This document shows positions 7,470-15,363 of a stretch of 57,086 nt of DNA, one piece after another. The stretch is from B10-G9 sp964627755 (GTDB taxonomy: Bacteria > Chloroflexota > Anaerolineae > Anaerolineales > UBA11858), in NCBI GenBank assembly GCA_964627755.1, contig CAZVIH010000096.1:1-57086 (forward strand), written 5' to 3'. Under the pieces are notes generated by a model that worked only from the letters and a program-made list of their open reading frames with translations, was not told the origin of the DNA and did not search any database. Position numbers and translations under genes: made by a program. Every line of letters starts with the position of its first letter. The first letter of the stretch is position 1.

Positions 7470-7498
7470 AGTATACAAGACTCTTCCCGGCTTGTCAA
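7470..7498 (-). promoter_or_regulatory. Consensus sigma-70 promoter of the BMC operon
   Basis: Read on the minus strand, TTGACA (7493-7498) and TATACT (7470-7475) are separated by exactly 17 bases. Initiation would fall about 7463, at the edge of the operator repeats. This is a near-perfect housekeeping promoter, so regulation must come mainly from repression. Confidence 0.85.
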
Positions 7499-7536
7499 GC
7501 AGTAAATTTCCCCCTGATTATGTCTTAAAATACAAT

Positions 7537-7557
7537 AACCCCCCACCTGTGGGGGTT
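7537..7557 (-). terminator. Terminator-like hairpin after the phosphotransferase gene
   Basis: A C-rich arm and a G-rich arm (CCCCCA-CCTG-TGGGGG with AA/TT flanks) form a strong short hairpin about 56 bases beyond the minus-strand gene that ends at 7614. An ATTGTATTTT run follows on the minus strand. It would separate that operon from the BMC promoter. T-rich sequence also follows on the plus strand, but no plus-strand gene precedes it. Confidence 0.6.
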
Positions 7558-7613
7558 AAGTTTTATTCTTTTTCAGATTGTAAGGTCTTTTGAGGGAATA
7601 AAGGCCTCAGAAA

Positions 7614-8624
7614 TCAGGGAGAGCTGTACTTATGGAGATCAAGATTTGTAAAATCAAAATCAAGGAAAGGAATCTCTTTTTCCAGACGCTCTTTCCTGCC
7701 GTCTAGATACCAGATACACCAGGGATCATTCAGGTTATCAACATCGAAACTGCGGTGGATCACGGCATAAAGATCAATCTCTCTTCTTTTTAAAAATAAT
7801 GGAATCTCCTGGAACCAGATAGGGGCAAGACCATATTCAGAAAAATAGCCTGGTAAAAAACCGGAAAGGAAATTATCAGTAAATCCGGCAGGATCCTCCT
7901 GCTGCATCACAGAATAAAAAAGAACCATAGCAATATCTTCCACAAACCAGCTGTAAGAGCTGTCATCAAAATCAAAAAAAGTGATCTTGTCATTATCATC
8001 CACAAAAAAGTTACCCCGGTGAGCATCCTGGTGGATCAACCCGAAGCAGGAATTGTCCTTGGGTAAGTTTTGGGTCCTTTTTACAAGGTCGTGAAAGACT
8101 TGTTTGATCTTGTGATCTTGCGGTGGGATGAACCGTTCCACTTCCAAATGAATGGGATCATCCCAATCCGGGCGTTTCCAGGCTAAATTTTCAGGCTTAT
8201 AGGCCGTGGTCAGTTTATGCATTAATCCGATCTGGCGGCCGTATTCAAATAACAGCGCTTGAGACCAGTCGCCCCTGTGATGATGTCCGGCAGCTTTTTC
8301 AAAGGCATTAGCCAAAAAATACTCCCCGGTGCCATCATCGATCTCCTCAAGCCATTTATCATTCAGTGAAATCAATGGTCGGGCCACAGAAGCGCCGCCA
8401 GATTTCAGGTAGTTGATCCAATCCAGTTCTCCTCGGATCTGATCTAGGCTGCGGTGAAAACTGTGGGCGATCCTCAAAACACCTTCTTTCTCTCTGCAGG
8501 AAAATTCATACATATAGTTCTCAAATCCATCCAATTCCCGGATTTCTTCGGATTTGATCCCATATGCTTCTCGAGCCTGGTTGAGAATGGATTCTGAATA
8601 ACGGTCCCGGATGCACTGTTCCAT
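7614..8624 (-). CDS. Phosphotransferase of the APH/choline-kinase superfamily
   Basis: This 336-residue protein has the protein-kinase-like fold of aminoglycoside phosphotransferases and homoserine/choline kinases. The catalytic loop is HQDAHRGN (His198, Asp200, Asn205) and the metal-binding DFD follows at 218-220 (ITFFDFDDSSYSW). The substrate cannot be read. Similarity in style to YcbJ/spectinomycin-phosphotransferase-like enzymes fits metabolite kinase activity as well as antibiotic modification. It starts two bases after the MFS transporter stop and ends the HAD-MFS-kinase group, so a role with an imported compound is plausible. Confidence 0.85.
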   Translation of the reverse strand: MEQCIRDRYSESILNQAREAYGIKSEEIRELDGFENYMYEFSCREKEGVLRIAHSFHRSLDQIRGELDWINYLKSGGASVARPLISLNDKWLEEIDDGTGEYFLANAFEKAAGHHHRGDWSQALLFEYGRQIGLMHKLTTAYKPENLAWKRPDWDDPIHLEVERFIPPQDHKIKQVFHDLVKRTQNLPKDNSCFGLIHQDAHRGNFFVDDNDKITFFDFDDSSYSWFVEDIAMVLFYSVMQQEDPAGFTDNFLSGFLPGYFSEYGLAPIWFQEIPLFLKRREIDLYAVIHRSFDVDNLNDPWCIWYLDGRKERLEKEIPFLDFDFTNLDLHKYSSP

Positions 8625-8626
8625 AT

Positions 8627-9910
8627 TTAACCTTCCGGATTAGCTGCAGAAGGGATGGGCGGTTGAATGGCTTTCAGTGAGAATAGGACGGCCGGAACAA
8701 GGATAGCTACAAAGATCCAGAGAGAAATCTGGAAGCTTCCTGTCAGATCAAAGATCACTCCGGTGATAAAAGGACCCAGGCTGCTGCCAGCTACCTGGGC
8801 TGTCAGCACTCCACCCTTGAGTTTTCCCAGGTTAGCCTGGCCAAAATAACGGGCTAATAAAGTTCCCCCCACCAGGGAAATCAAACCTGTCGATAATCCG
8901 ATTAAAACAGCATAAAAATGGGCTAGCAGTGGGGACACAGCAAATGTAAGAACAGCAACACCTGCGGCCAGAAAAGCCATACAGCCCATAAGCATATATT
9001 GTAAGGATCCCCGGTCCGCCACCGGTCCCAGCAAGAGCTGGGTTAACAATGAGGCAGCCGCATAAGTGGTATAGGTTGCCGCTGCGACCCCGGGGGAGAT
9101 TCCAAGCGAATCAAAGATGGACAGCAAATTGAAAAACACCGCTGTGACGATCATAGCCCACAGAGCGCTGTTGATCAGCAGGATCCAGTAAGCCGGTGTT
9201 TTCCGGGCTTCTTTTACTGTAAAGGAATATAAGCTACTGCCCTGCTGGCTAAAGATTTCCTTCTTTTCCACAGGACCGCCATCCAATATCTGACCAACTT
9301 CTTCCGGGTTATTCTTGAAGATCAGCAGTAAAAGGGGAAGCATGATCAGCCAGACCAGGAAACCGAGCCAGGTATAAGCTGCGCGCCAGCCCTTTAGATT
9401 GATCAGATAGAGGAAAAAAGGTGGGATGACCGCCATACTGACAGAAAATCCACTGCTGATAATGCCGGTTACGGTACCGAGTTTTTCCCGGAACCACATG
9501 GCTGCGATATTGCCTGAAAGCAGAGAGAGACCACCCTGGCCGAGCAAACGCAGCAAGAAAAAACCAAGTAATAACATTACCAGAGAATTAACCTGGGCAA
9601 AAAAGATACAGGCACCACCCAGCAGGATCACTAACCCGATCATGGTTTTTTTGATGCCAAAGCGGTCCATCAGTGAACCGATAAAAGACTGGGGCAGGGA
9701 TGCCAGTAGTGTACCTACCATATAAGCCCCGGATAAAGCGGTCAAAGTGATCCCCAGCGAATCCAGCAGGGATGGATTAAACACAGAAACACCGTATGTT
9801 TGGCCCACCCCCGTCGCCGCCTGGGCAATAATAGCTACAGGCACCATCAACCAGCCATAATAAAACGGGATCCGCCCTGCCACCCCAGTTCCTTTCTTTT
9901 GGGATTCCAT
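8627..9910 (-). CDS. MFS transporter, OFA/monocarboxylate-like
   Basis: This 427-residue membrane protein has about 12 hydrophobic segments and the usual central cytoplasmic loop (near residues 200-230, rich in Glu/Lys). The opening (IPFYYGWLMVPVAI) and the loop between helices 2 and 3 (GSLMDRFGIKKTM) are typical of the oxalate/formate antiporter and monocarboxylate branch of the major facilitator superfamily. It probably moves a small organic acid. It lies 13 bases after the HAD gene and two bases before the kinase gene. Confidence 0.88.
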   Translation of the reverse strand: MESQKKGTGVAGRIPFYYGWLMVPVAIIAQAATGVGQTYGVSVFNPSLLDSLGITLTALSGAYMVGTLLASLPQSFIGSLMDRFGIKKTMIGLVILLGGACIFFAQVNSLVMLLLGFFLLRLLGQGGLSLLSGNIAAMWFREKLGTVTGIISSGFSVSMAVIPPFFLYLINLKGWRAAYTWLGFLVWLIMLPLLLLIFKNNPEEVGQILDGGPVEKKEIFSQQGSSLYSFTVKEARKTPAYWILLINSALWAMIVTAVFFNLLSIFDSLGISPGVAAATYTTYAAASLLTQLLLGPVADRGSLQYMLMGCMAFLAAGVAVLTFAVSPLLAHFYAVLIGLSTGLISLVGGTLLARYFGQANLGKLKGGVLTAQVAGSSLGPFITGVIFDLTGSFQISLWIFVAILVPAVLFSLKAIQPPIPSAANPEG

Positions 9911-9923
9911 TCAGATCTATCCT

Positions 9924-10526
9924 TTATAAAAGTCCCAGATCTACCAGATCTTCTCGGAGCTGCTCAGATGAAGAAAATCGAATCACTTCAAATCCTTGCC
10001 GCTGGGCTTCCTGGATATTTTTTTCCATATCATCAATGAACACACAATCCCCGGCATCCAGATCCAGTTCATGCAGCATGATCTGGTATGCTTCCGGATC
10101 TGGTTTTTTATATCCAATGTATCCCGAGATCACCAGGGGGGAAAACCAGCTCAGGAATTCATACTGGTCTTTTATTCGAGGAAAGGTTTCGGAGGACCAG
10201 TTGCTCAGAGCAGCCAACGGGTAGCCAGCCTCCTTCAGCTCCCTCAGAATCTCCACAGTGCCCGGAAAATCTCCAGCTATCATCTCCTCCCAGCGTTCAA
10301 AATAAGCCCGGATCTGTCCTTCATAGTGAGGATATTTCGGTATCAGTTCATCTATGGCATCCTGGAAGGATTTATCTACATCAGTATGGACATTCCAGTC
10401 CAGGGAGCAAACTTCCTCTAGGAAGTATTCCAGCTCATCCGGATCGGAAAAGATCTTTTGATAAAGATGCCGTCGGTCCCAGTCCAGCAGCACGCCGCCA
10501 AGGTCAAAAATAATTGTTTTTTTCAT
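9924..10526 (-). CDS. HAD-superfamily hydrolase (YihX-like phosphatase)
   Basis: From the ATG at 10526 (GGAG ten bases upstream) this is a 200-residue HAD subfamily IA enzyme. Motif I is FDLGGVLLDW with the nucleophile Asp. Motif II is LSNWS, motif III Lys is in GYKKPDPEAY, and motif IV is FIDDMEKN. The family dephosphorylates sugar phosphates and nucleotides, and the closest style is the YihX alpha-glucose-1-phosphatase group. The frame is open to a TTG at 10565, which is a less convincing start. It heads the three-gene minus-strand group that includes the transporter and the kinase. Confidence 0.88.
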   Translation of the reverse strand: MKKTIIFDLGGVLLDWDRRHLYQKIFSDPDELEYFLEEVCSLDWNVHTDVDKSFQDAIDELIPKYPHYEGQIRAYFERWEEMIAGDFPGTVEILRELKEAGYPLAALSNWSSETFPRIKDQYEFLSWFSPLVISGYIGYKKPDPEAYQIMLHELDLDAGDCVFIDDMEKNIQEAQRQGFEVIRFSSSEQLREDLVDLGLL

Positions 10527-10600
10527 TAAGTCCATTTGCTCCATAATTTTCCACTCACTATTCAACCGATAACCCAGTGGATTATAGCAGGAAATATTTA

Positions 10601-10650
10601 AGACGGAAGACCGAGGATTGGGGACCGATTGGAAGCAATGCTTCGGACAT
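10601..10650. repeat. Dispersed GACGGAAGACCG-type intergenic repeat, copy A
   Basis: The gap between the ZIP and HAD genes contains AGACGGAAGACCGAGGATTG followed by GGGACCGATTGG. Related strings occur in two other intergenic gaps (near 24425 and 49819). No coding or obvious hairpin role is visible. Confidence 0.5.
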
Positions 10651-10683
10651 TATTTGAGAGAGAAGTAGGAACAAGTTCGATTA

Positions 10684-11436
10684 CTAAAAAACCAGCACAA
10701 ATTCCTGGAAAGCCAGCAGGGCTGCGAAGGCCAGGGTGACTGCAATGCCGATAGCCGCGCCAGAAGGCCCCCTTTCATAAGCTTCGGGGATCAGCTCGGC
10801 GAATACCATCCAGACCATCGCCCCAGCTGCCAGGCCCAGTCCCACAGGCAGCCAGGGTTCAAACAGGATCACAAAGAGGAAAGCTGGCACTGCCATTAAA
10901 GGTTGGGGCAGGCTGGTAAAAATCCCCCATATGCCTGCTTTCCAGGGTTTGGTTCCTTTGGGAACCATGACCATTGCGATTGCCAAACCTTCCGGAATAT
11001 TATGGATCGCTATTGCGGTAGTGATGAATAAACCCAGTTTCTGCCCGCCTCCGAAGGAAACTCCCACCCCGATTCCTTCAGCGAAAGAATGTACGGTCAT
11101 GATGCCCAAGATTAACAAGGCTTTTCGGGCATCTCCCCCACCCAGCTCACCCAGGTCTACATCACCCCGGCTGCTGATCAATTTGTCGGACAGGACGATC
11201 AAGATCAAGCCGATCAACATGCCCGCAAATGTTCTGTAGGCATTAAGATGGGCGCCTTCCTGGATCAAATTGTGGCTGGCGCCCAGCATCAAGCCGGCCG
11301 TAGCTGCCTGAAAAATACCCAGCCACCATTGGTTGAATTTTTTAAAGAAGAAGAATGGCAGGGCGCCCAGACCTGTGACTACCGCGGTCAGGCCTGAAGC
11401 AAGTAGAATTGTCCACAGATTAATAGTAATTTCCAT
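10684..11436 (-). CDS. ZIP-family divalent metal transporter
   Basis: This 250-residue protein has eight hydrophobic segments and the two hallmark ZIP helices: HSFAEGIGVGVSF and HNIPEGLAIAMV, whose His/Glu residues form the metal path. A His-poor, Asp/Gly-rich cytoplasmic loop (GDVDLGELGGGD) lies between helices 3 and 4. It should import zinc or iron/manganese. It starts one base after the methyltransferase stop, so the two are probably translationally coupled within a MarR-led operon. This raises the possibility that the regulator senses metal, as AdcR does in streptococci. Confidence 0.92.
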   Translation of the reverse strand: MEITINLWTILLASGLTAVVTGLGALPFFFFKKFNQWWLGIFQAATAGLMLGASHNLIQEGAHLNAYRTFAGMLIGLILIVLSDKLISSRGDVDLGELGGGDARKALLILGIMTVHSFAEGIGVGVSFGGGQKLGLFITTAIAIHNIPEGLAIAMVMVPKGTKPWKAGIWGIFTSLPQPLMAVPAFLFVILFEPWLPVGLGLAAGAMVWMVFAELIPEAYERGPSGAAIGIAVTLAFAALLAFQEFVLVF

Positions 11437-11437
11437 C

Positions 11438-12010
11438 TTAATGATCCTTTTCTACGAGAATACTGCGGCTGAAACCAATCGCAGGAGATCCCGAAATGGA
11501 AAATCCGGCTTCATTAATCTCTGACTCCATCGCCTGGAATTTGTATCTGGTGACATGAAAATACGGTTCAGCGATCAATAACCGACCCCCTGTTTTAAGC
11601 ATACCCAGAATCTGCTCCAAGAATGATCGCGAATCATGCACTTCATGCAGCATCCAGAATGCGAGGATAAAGTCTGCTTCTTCAGAGACTCCGATCTGAT
11701 CCTGAGTACAATGATGGGTTTTGATCCTCTCTACCAGACCGGCTTTATCAGCCCGACCCCGTAAACCAACCAGCATTTGTTCCTGCAAATCAACAGCGAT
11801 CACCTTGCCCTGTTCCCCTACCAGGGCAGCCATGGGGATGGAAAAATAACCCATCCCGCAGCCGAGGTCTATTACTGTACTACCGGTCAGTAAATATGGA
11901 GCCAGGATCTTATACGGATCTTGATACAGTTTTCGAAGAGGATTATCAAAGGTGAACAGGAACCACCAGGGACAGGTTGGCTGCTTAATCTTCAATTTAC
12001 TGATTTCCAT
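11438..12010 (-). CDS. Class I SAM-dependent methyltransferase
   Basis: The 190-residue protein contains motif I VIDLGCGMGYFSIPMA, motif II VIAVDLQEQML, and a motif IV-like ILAFWMLHEV. LLIAEPYFHVT forms the post-motif strand. It is a small UbiE/Methyltransf_11-type enzyme and its substrate is unknown. Methyltransferases of this type frequently follow MarR regulators and metal transporters, and it is translationally coupled to the ZIP gene here. Confidence 0.88.
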   Translation of the reverse strand: MEISKLKIKQPTCPWWFLFTFDNPLRKLYQDPYKILAPYLLTGSTVIDLGCGMGYFSIPMAALVGEQGKVIAVDLQEQMLVGLRGRADKAGLVERIKTHHCTQDQIGVSEEADFILAFWMLHEVHDSRSFLEQILGMLKTGGRLLIAEPYFHVTRYKFQAMESEINEAGFSISGSPAIGFSRSILVEKDH

Positions 12011-12055
12011 GATATCTCTCGTTTTGAACTTTTCAATGGAACATCCGGCTAATGA

Positions 12056-12481
12056 TCAGGGAGCAGTGATCTTGGCAAGCAGATCAGCTAATTCCTCAAT
12101 TTCGAATGGATCGAGATTTTCTGTGATCCTTCTGGCCAGGATCTGATGGACTTCGCTGTGAAGATCGTTAAAACGCCTCCCCTTCTCGGTCAGATGAATG
12201 TAATAAACCCGTCCATCCTGTTCTGACTGCAACTTGGCCAGATAGCCCATTTTGATCAATTTCTTGATGATGCCAGATACCGATGGTCTGGTCACGCCCA
12301 GATCTTCAGCAATATCGTGAAAAGCTGGCTGTCCAAGCCGGGCAACTGCTTCCAGGTACAGCATCTGGTTCATGGTGATATCCGAAAAACCTTCCTGTTC
12401 AAAGGCTTTACTTTCTAACTCTCCCATCAATTGAGAGATCATTTCCACGGTATCCAGCACAATATTCTTTTTATCCATCAT
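12056..12481 (-). CDS. MarR-family transcriptional regulator
   Basis: This 141-residue winged-helix protein has a helix-turn-helix at AFHDIAEDLGVTRPSVSGIIKKL and a wing at LQSEQDGRVYYIHLTEKG, the standard MarR layout. It heads a three-gene operon with a methyltransferase and a ZIP metal transporter. The ATG at 12481 lies about where transcription should start, without a usable Shine-Dalgarno in the right place, so it may be translated as a leaderless or near-leaderless message. The palindrome just upstream overlaps the -10 element, which predicts autorepression. Confidence 0.9.
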   Translation of the reverse strand: MMDKKNIVLDTVEMISQLMGELESKAFEQEGFSDITMNQMLYLEAVARLGQPAFHDIAEDLGVTRPSVSGIIKKLIKMGYLAKLQSEQDGRVYYIHLTEKGRRFNDLHSEVHQILARRITENLDPFEIEELADLLAKITAP

Positions 12482-12484
12482 TAA

Positions 12485-12504
12485 TAGTTAGTTTATCCTA
12501 ACTA
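12485..12504. promoter_or_regulatory. MarR operator: 7-bp inverted repeat
   Basis: TAGTTAG (12485-12491) and CTAACTA (12498-12504) are exact inverted repeats separated by TTTATC. The site ends four bases before the marR ATG and covers the -10 hexamer, the expected arrangement for autorepression by a dimeric MarR protein. Confidence 0.75.
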
Positions 12505-12518
12505 ATTATATTTGTCAA
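12490..12518 (-). promoter_or_regulatory. Promoter of the marR-methyltransferase-ZIP operon
   Basis: Minus-strand TTGACA (12513-12518), 17-base spacer, TAAACT (12490-12495). Start of transcription would fall at about 12482, essentially at the ATG (12481). The remaining DNA from 12519 to 12790 is AT-rich with a small inverted repeat (GAGAG/CTCTC near 12631-12648). I see no gene in it. It must contain the pgi promoter, which I could not identify. Confidence 0.7.
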
Positions 12519-12790
12519 CCTCAATTTTTGCCCTCCCCACTAGTTACGGCAATCCGGGATGTATTCCTGATGACGGAACCAATTACCAAGTAAGAATATC
12601 CAGCCAGATGACTTCCAAGAATATATGGAGAGAATATTTACTCTCACTATCATTCCAATATTGGCTTGATCTGCGGTGATCCTTAATAAAAACGGAGACC
12701 AAAATTTTAAGTGATGCGATATTATTAAACCAATTCATTCTATTGATAAATATCAGACCACATTTAAAAAACAAATACAGGAAATCAGAC

Positions 12791-14446
12791 ATGACTGGAA
12801 ATCAAATATTCATTAGTATGGGGGATTACAGGGCAAAAATAGAAAAGGCCTTTTGGGATCTGGAAGACAACAAAATTATGACCCGGATCTGGGACCATGA
12901 CTATACGGTCTGGAAACCGGATCCAAAAGAGATCAGCAACCGCCTGGGCTGGCTGCATAGCCCGCATGCCATGCTCGAAGAGGTTGCCCGGCTCGAGGAC
13001 CTGGCTTCTGACTTGCAAGCTGAAGGATTCACCCGAGCGGTATTGCTGGGGATGGGCGGCTCAAGCCTGGCGCCGGAAGTGCTGCGGGAGACATTTGGCG
13101 TTCAGGCTGGGTACCTTGACCTGTTTGTTCTGGACAGTACTGACCCGGACGCAATCCGAGCGCTGGAATCCAAACTGACTGTGCCCGAAACAGTTTTTAT
13201 CGTCGCAACAAAATCCGGCGGCACAGTTGAAACTTTATCATTCTTTAAATTTTTTTATAACCTGGTTCTCGATTCCGCTGGTCTGCAGGATGCAGGAAAA
13301 CAATTTATCGCCATCACAGACCCCGGCAGCAAACTGGAGCAATTGGCCAGGCAATATCAATTCCGTTCTACATTCTTAAATGATCCCAATATTGGCGGCC
13401 GATATTCAGCGTTATCCTTCTTCGGTTTGGTGCCCGCCGCGCTATTGGGCATCGATCTGGAAACCCTGCTGGCCAGCTCCCTGACCGGCCTCTGCAGCTG
13501 CGAAAGCTGTGACTGCGCCATGGACGAGAACAACTACGGGGTCCAATTGGGGGCGGTCCTGGGTATCCTGGCCCAAGAAGGCAGGGACAAACTCACTCTG
13601 GTCACCTCCCAGGAAATATCCAGCTTTGGAAATTGGGTCGAACAGCTGATCGCAGAAAGCACAGGCAAGGAAGGCACAGGCATTTTGCCTGTAGTGGGCG
13701 AAAATATTACCACACCTGATCAGTATCTTAATGACCGGGTATTTGTATATCTCAAACTGGAAGATGACCTATCCCAGGATGCGGCTATCAATAAGCTGAT
13801 CGAAGCAGGCTATCCTGTGATCTGGATCCAGCTGGCAGACCACTATGATCTGGGCGGACAGTTCTTCCTGTGGGAGCTGGCCACTGCAATTGCCGGCCAC
13901 ATCCTGAAGATCAATCCCTTTGATCAACCGAACGTCGAATCATCCAAGATCCTGGCCCGCAAGATGGTCGCAGAATATCAAGAGACGGGAAAACTGCCCG
14001 GGGGAGAATTTTCAAATCCGGATCCTGCTGTCCTGGATAGGTTCCTGGATGAGTCGATCCTGCCTGGCAGCTATCTAAGCTTGCAGGCTTATCTCCAACC
14101 CACCCCGGAGATTGAGCAAGCCCTCCAAACCCTGCGCCAAAAACTCAGAGACAAATATAAAATTGCCACCACCCTGGGATTTGGTCCCAGGTTCCTGCAC
14201 TCGACCGGGCAGCTCCATAAAGGCGACGGCGGCAAGGGAGTCTTCATCCAGTTTATTTCCCATTCCGAACATGACCTTCCCATCCCGGATCAGGCTGGAA
14301 AGCCCGCTTCAAGGATCGGGTTTGGCATCCTGAAATCTGCCCAGGCGGAAGGAGATGCCCGGGCCTTGCAGGAAGGAAACCGCAAGATCATCCGTTTTGA
14401 TCTTGGTTTAGATCCGTTGGAAAAGCTGAGGGATTTCCTGTCCTGA
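12791..14446 (+). CDS. pgi: Glucose-6-phosphate isomerase (TAL-PGI subtype)
   Basis: From the ATG at 12791, with AGGAAA seven bases upstream, this is a 551-residue SIS-fold sugar isomerase that interconverts glucose 6-phosphate and fructose 6-phosphate. The early segment (WDHDYTVWKPDPKEI, NRLGWL) and the first SIS motif GMGGSSLAPEVLR match the PGI half of bifunctional transaldolase-PGI proteins. KSGGTVETLSF is the sugar-phosphate-binding motif. No transaldolase domain precedes it. A Cys-rich stretch (CSCESCDCAMDENN, about residue 235) is unusual. A longer frame from 12743 lacks a ribosome site. Confidence 0.9.
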   Translation: MTGNQIFISMGDYRAKIEKAFWDLEDNKIMTRIWDHDYTVWKPDPKEISNRLGWLHSPHAMLEEVARLEDLASDLQAEGFTRAVLLGMGGSSLAPEVLRETFGVQAGYLDLFVLDSTDPDAIRALESKLTVPETVFIVATKSGGTVETLSFFKFFYNLVLDSAGLQDAGKQFIAITDPGSKLEQLARQYQFRSTFLNDPNIGGRYSALSFFGLVPAALLGIDLETLLASSLTGLCSCESCDCAMDENNYGVQLGAVLGILAQEGRDKLTLVTSQEISSFGNWVEQLIAESTGKEGTGILPVVGENITTPDQYLNDRVFVYLKLEDDLSQDAAINKLIEAGYPVIWIQLADHYDLGGQFFLWELATAIAGHILKINPFDQPNVESSKILARKMVAEYQETGKLPGGEFSNPDPAVLDRFLDESILPGSYLSLQAYLQPTPEIEQALQTLRQKLRDKYKIATTLGFGPRFLHSTGQLHKGDGGKGVFIQFISHSEHDLPIPDQAGKPASRIGFGILKSAQAEGDARALQEGNRKIIRFDLGLDPLEKLRDFLS

Positions 14447-14450
14447 TTAA

Positions 14451-15335
14451 TCAGGGCAGCACAGGTTCATAGCCCAGATCGCGCAGCGCCTGGGCAATCA
14501 CTTGAGCGCCCAGCTCGTTAGGGTGTTCGCCATCCTTGGTGTAGCCCAGATCATTAGGGTCGGTATCCCAATTTGGTCCATTCCAGGCCTCTGCAACATT
14601 AGCAACAGGTATATCAAAAACCGCCGCTGCTTGATGGATAGCGGCGTTATAATTGATCCCCCAGCACTGCCGGCAGTCTTCGTACACACTCTTTTCCTTG
14701 AATATATTGATCCGCGGATTATAAGCATCATAAGTCCGGATGATGGTGGGTTGGCCGGCCCTGAGCTCGAACATCTTTTGATAAATAGCTTCCAGGTGTT
14801 CAACATAGACCCTGAATATTTCGGGGTCACAATCAACAACATAGGATCCATAACCAGAAGTACACTCCCAATCCCCCGGCCTGGATTCATTAATCGATTC
14901 ACTAGGATTGCCGTAAAAGACAATGATCTCGGCTTCGGCAACCAACTCCGGCATTTGATCAATAGTCATGCTGGGGCCGTCATATACCCCGGTGAGGGAC
15001 TGGAAGATCAGGGCAGCAGGCAGTCCCCCGATCCATTTATCATGGACATTGATTATTTTTCCGGTATCCTCAGCGATCATTGCGGCATAAACATCAGCCA
15101 CATCCCAGCCTGAGGAATCCGAGATCCAAAGCAGATCCCATTCCTCCAGTTCCTCCAGGGGTATGATATCCACAGTTGGTAGAGGTTCTGAGGTTGGTTC
15201 TGCTGTCGCCGCAAGTTCTTGATCCAAGACCGGCTGTTCGTCAGCCCCAGAAACTGGGCTGCAGGCGGCTACTAAAAACATCAATATTAATAAAAGATAT
15301 GAGATCATCCAGCGTGATTTTTTTTGGCTACGCAT
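14451..15335 (-). CDS. Lipoprotein with SGNH-hydrolase-like domain
   Basis: The ATG at 15335 is chosen for its GGAGGAG at the right distance, giving 294 residues. A signal peptide ends in the lipobox FLVAAC (Cys about residue 25), and a Pro/Thr/Glu linker follows. The mature part has ISDSSGW, where a GDS-type nucleophile block would lie, and ends with KDGEHPNELGAQ, matching the Asp-x-x-His block V of SGNH/GDSL hydrolases. YGNPS fits the block with Gly/Asn. It is therefore probably an extracellular esterase or deacetylase anchored to the membrane. It is the last gene in the operon led by the GntR-LacI regulator. Confidence 0.78.
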   Translation of the reverse strand: MRSQKKSRWMISYLLLILMFLVAACSPVSGADEQPVLDQELAATAEPTSEPLPTVDIIPLEELEEWDLLWISDSSGWDVADVYAAMIAEDTGKIINVHDKWIGGLPAALIFQSLTGVYDGPSMTIDQMPELVAEAEIIVFYGNPSESINESRPGDWECTSGYGSYVVDCDPEIFRVYVEHLEAIYQKMFELRAGQPTIIRTYDAYNPRINIFKEKSVYEDCRQCWGINYNAAIHQAAAVFDIPVANVAEAWNGPNWDTDPNDLGYTKDGEHPNELGAQVIAQALRDLGYEPVLP

Positions 15336-15363
15336 TTTCTCTCCTCCATTGATCTGTGGATGA

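Noticed and set aside
12583..12792. A 69-codon minus-strand frame upstream of pgi
   Set aside because: It is AT-driven, overlaps the pgi start region and has no ribosome site.
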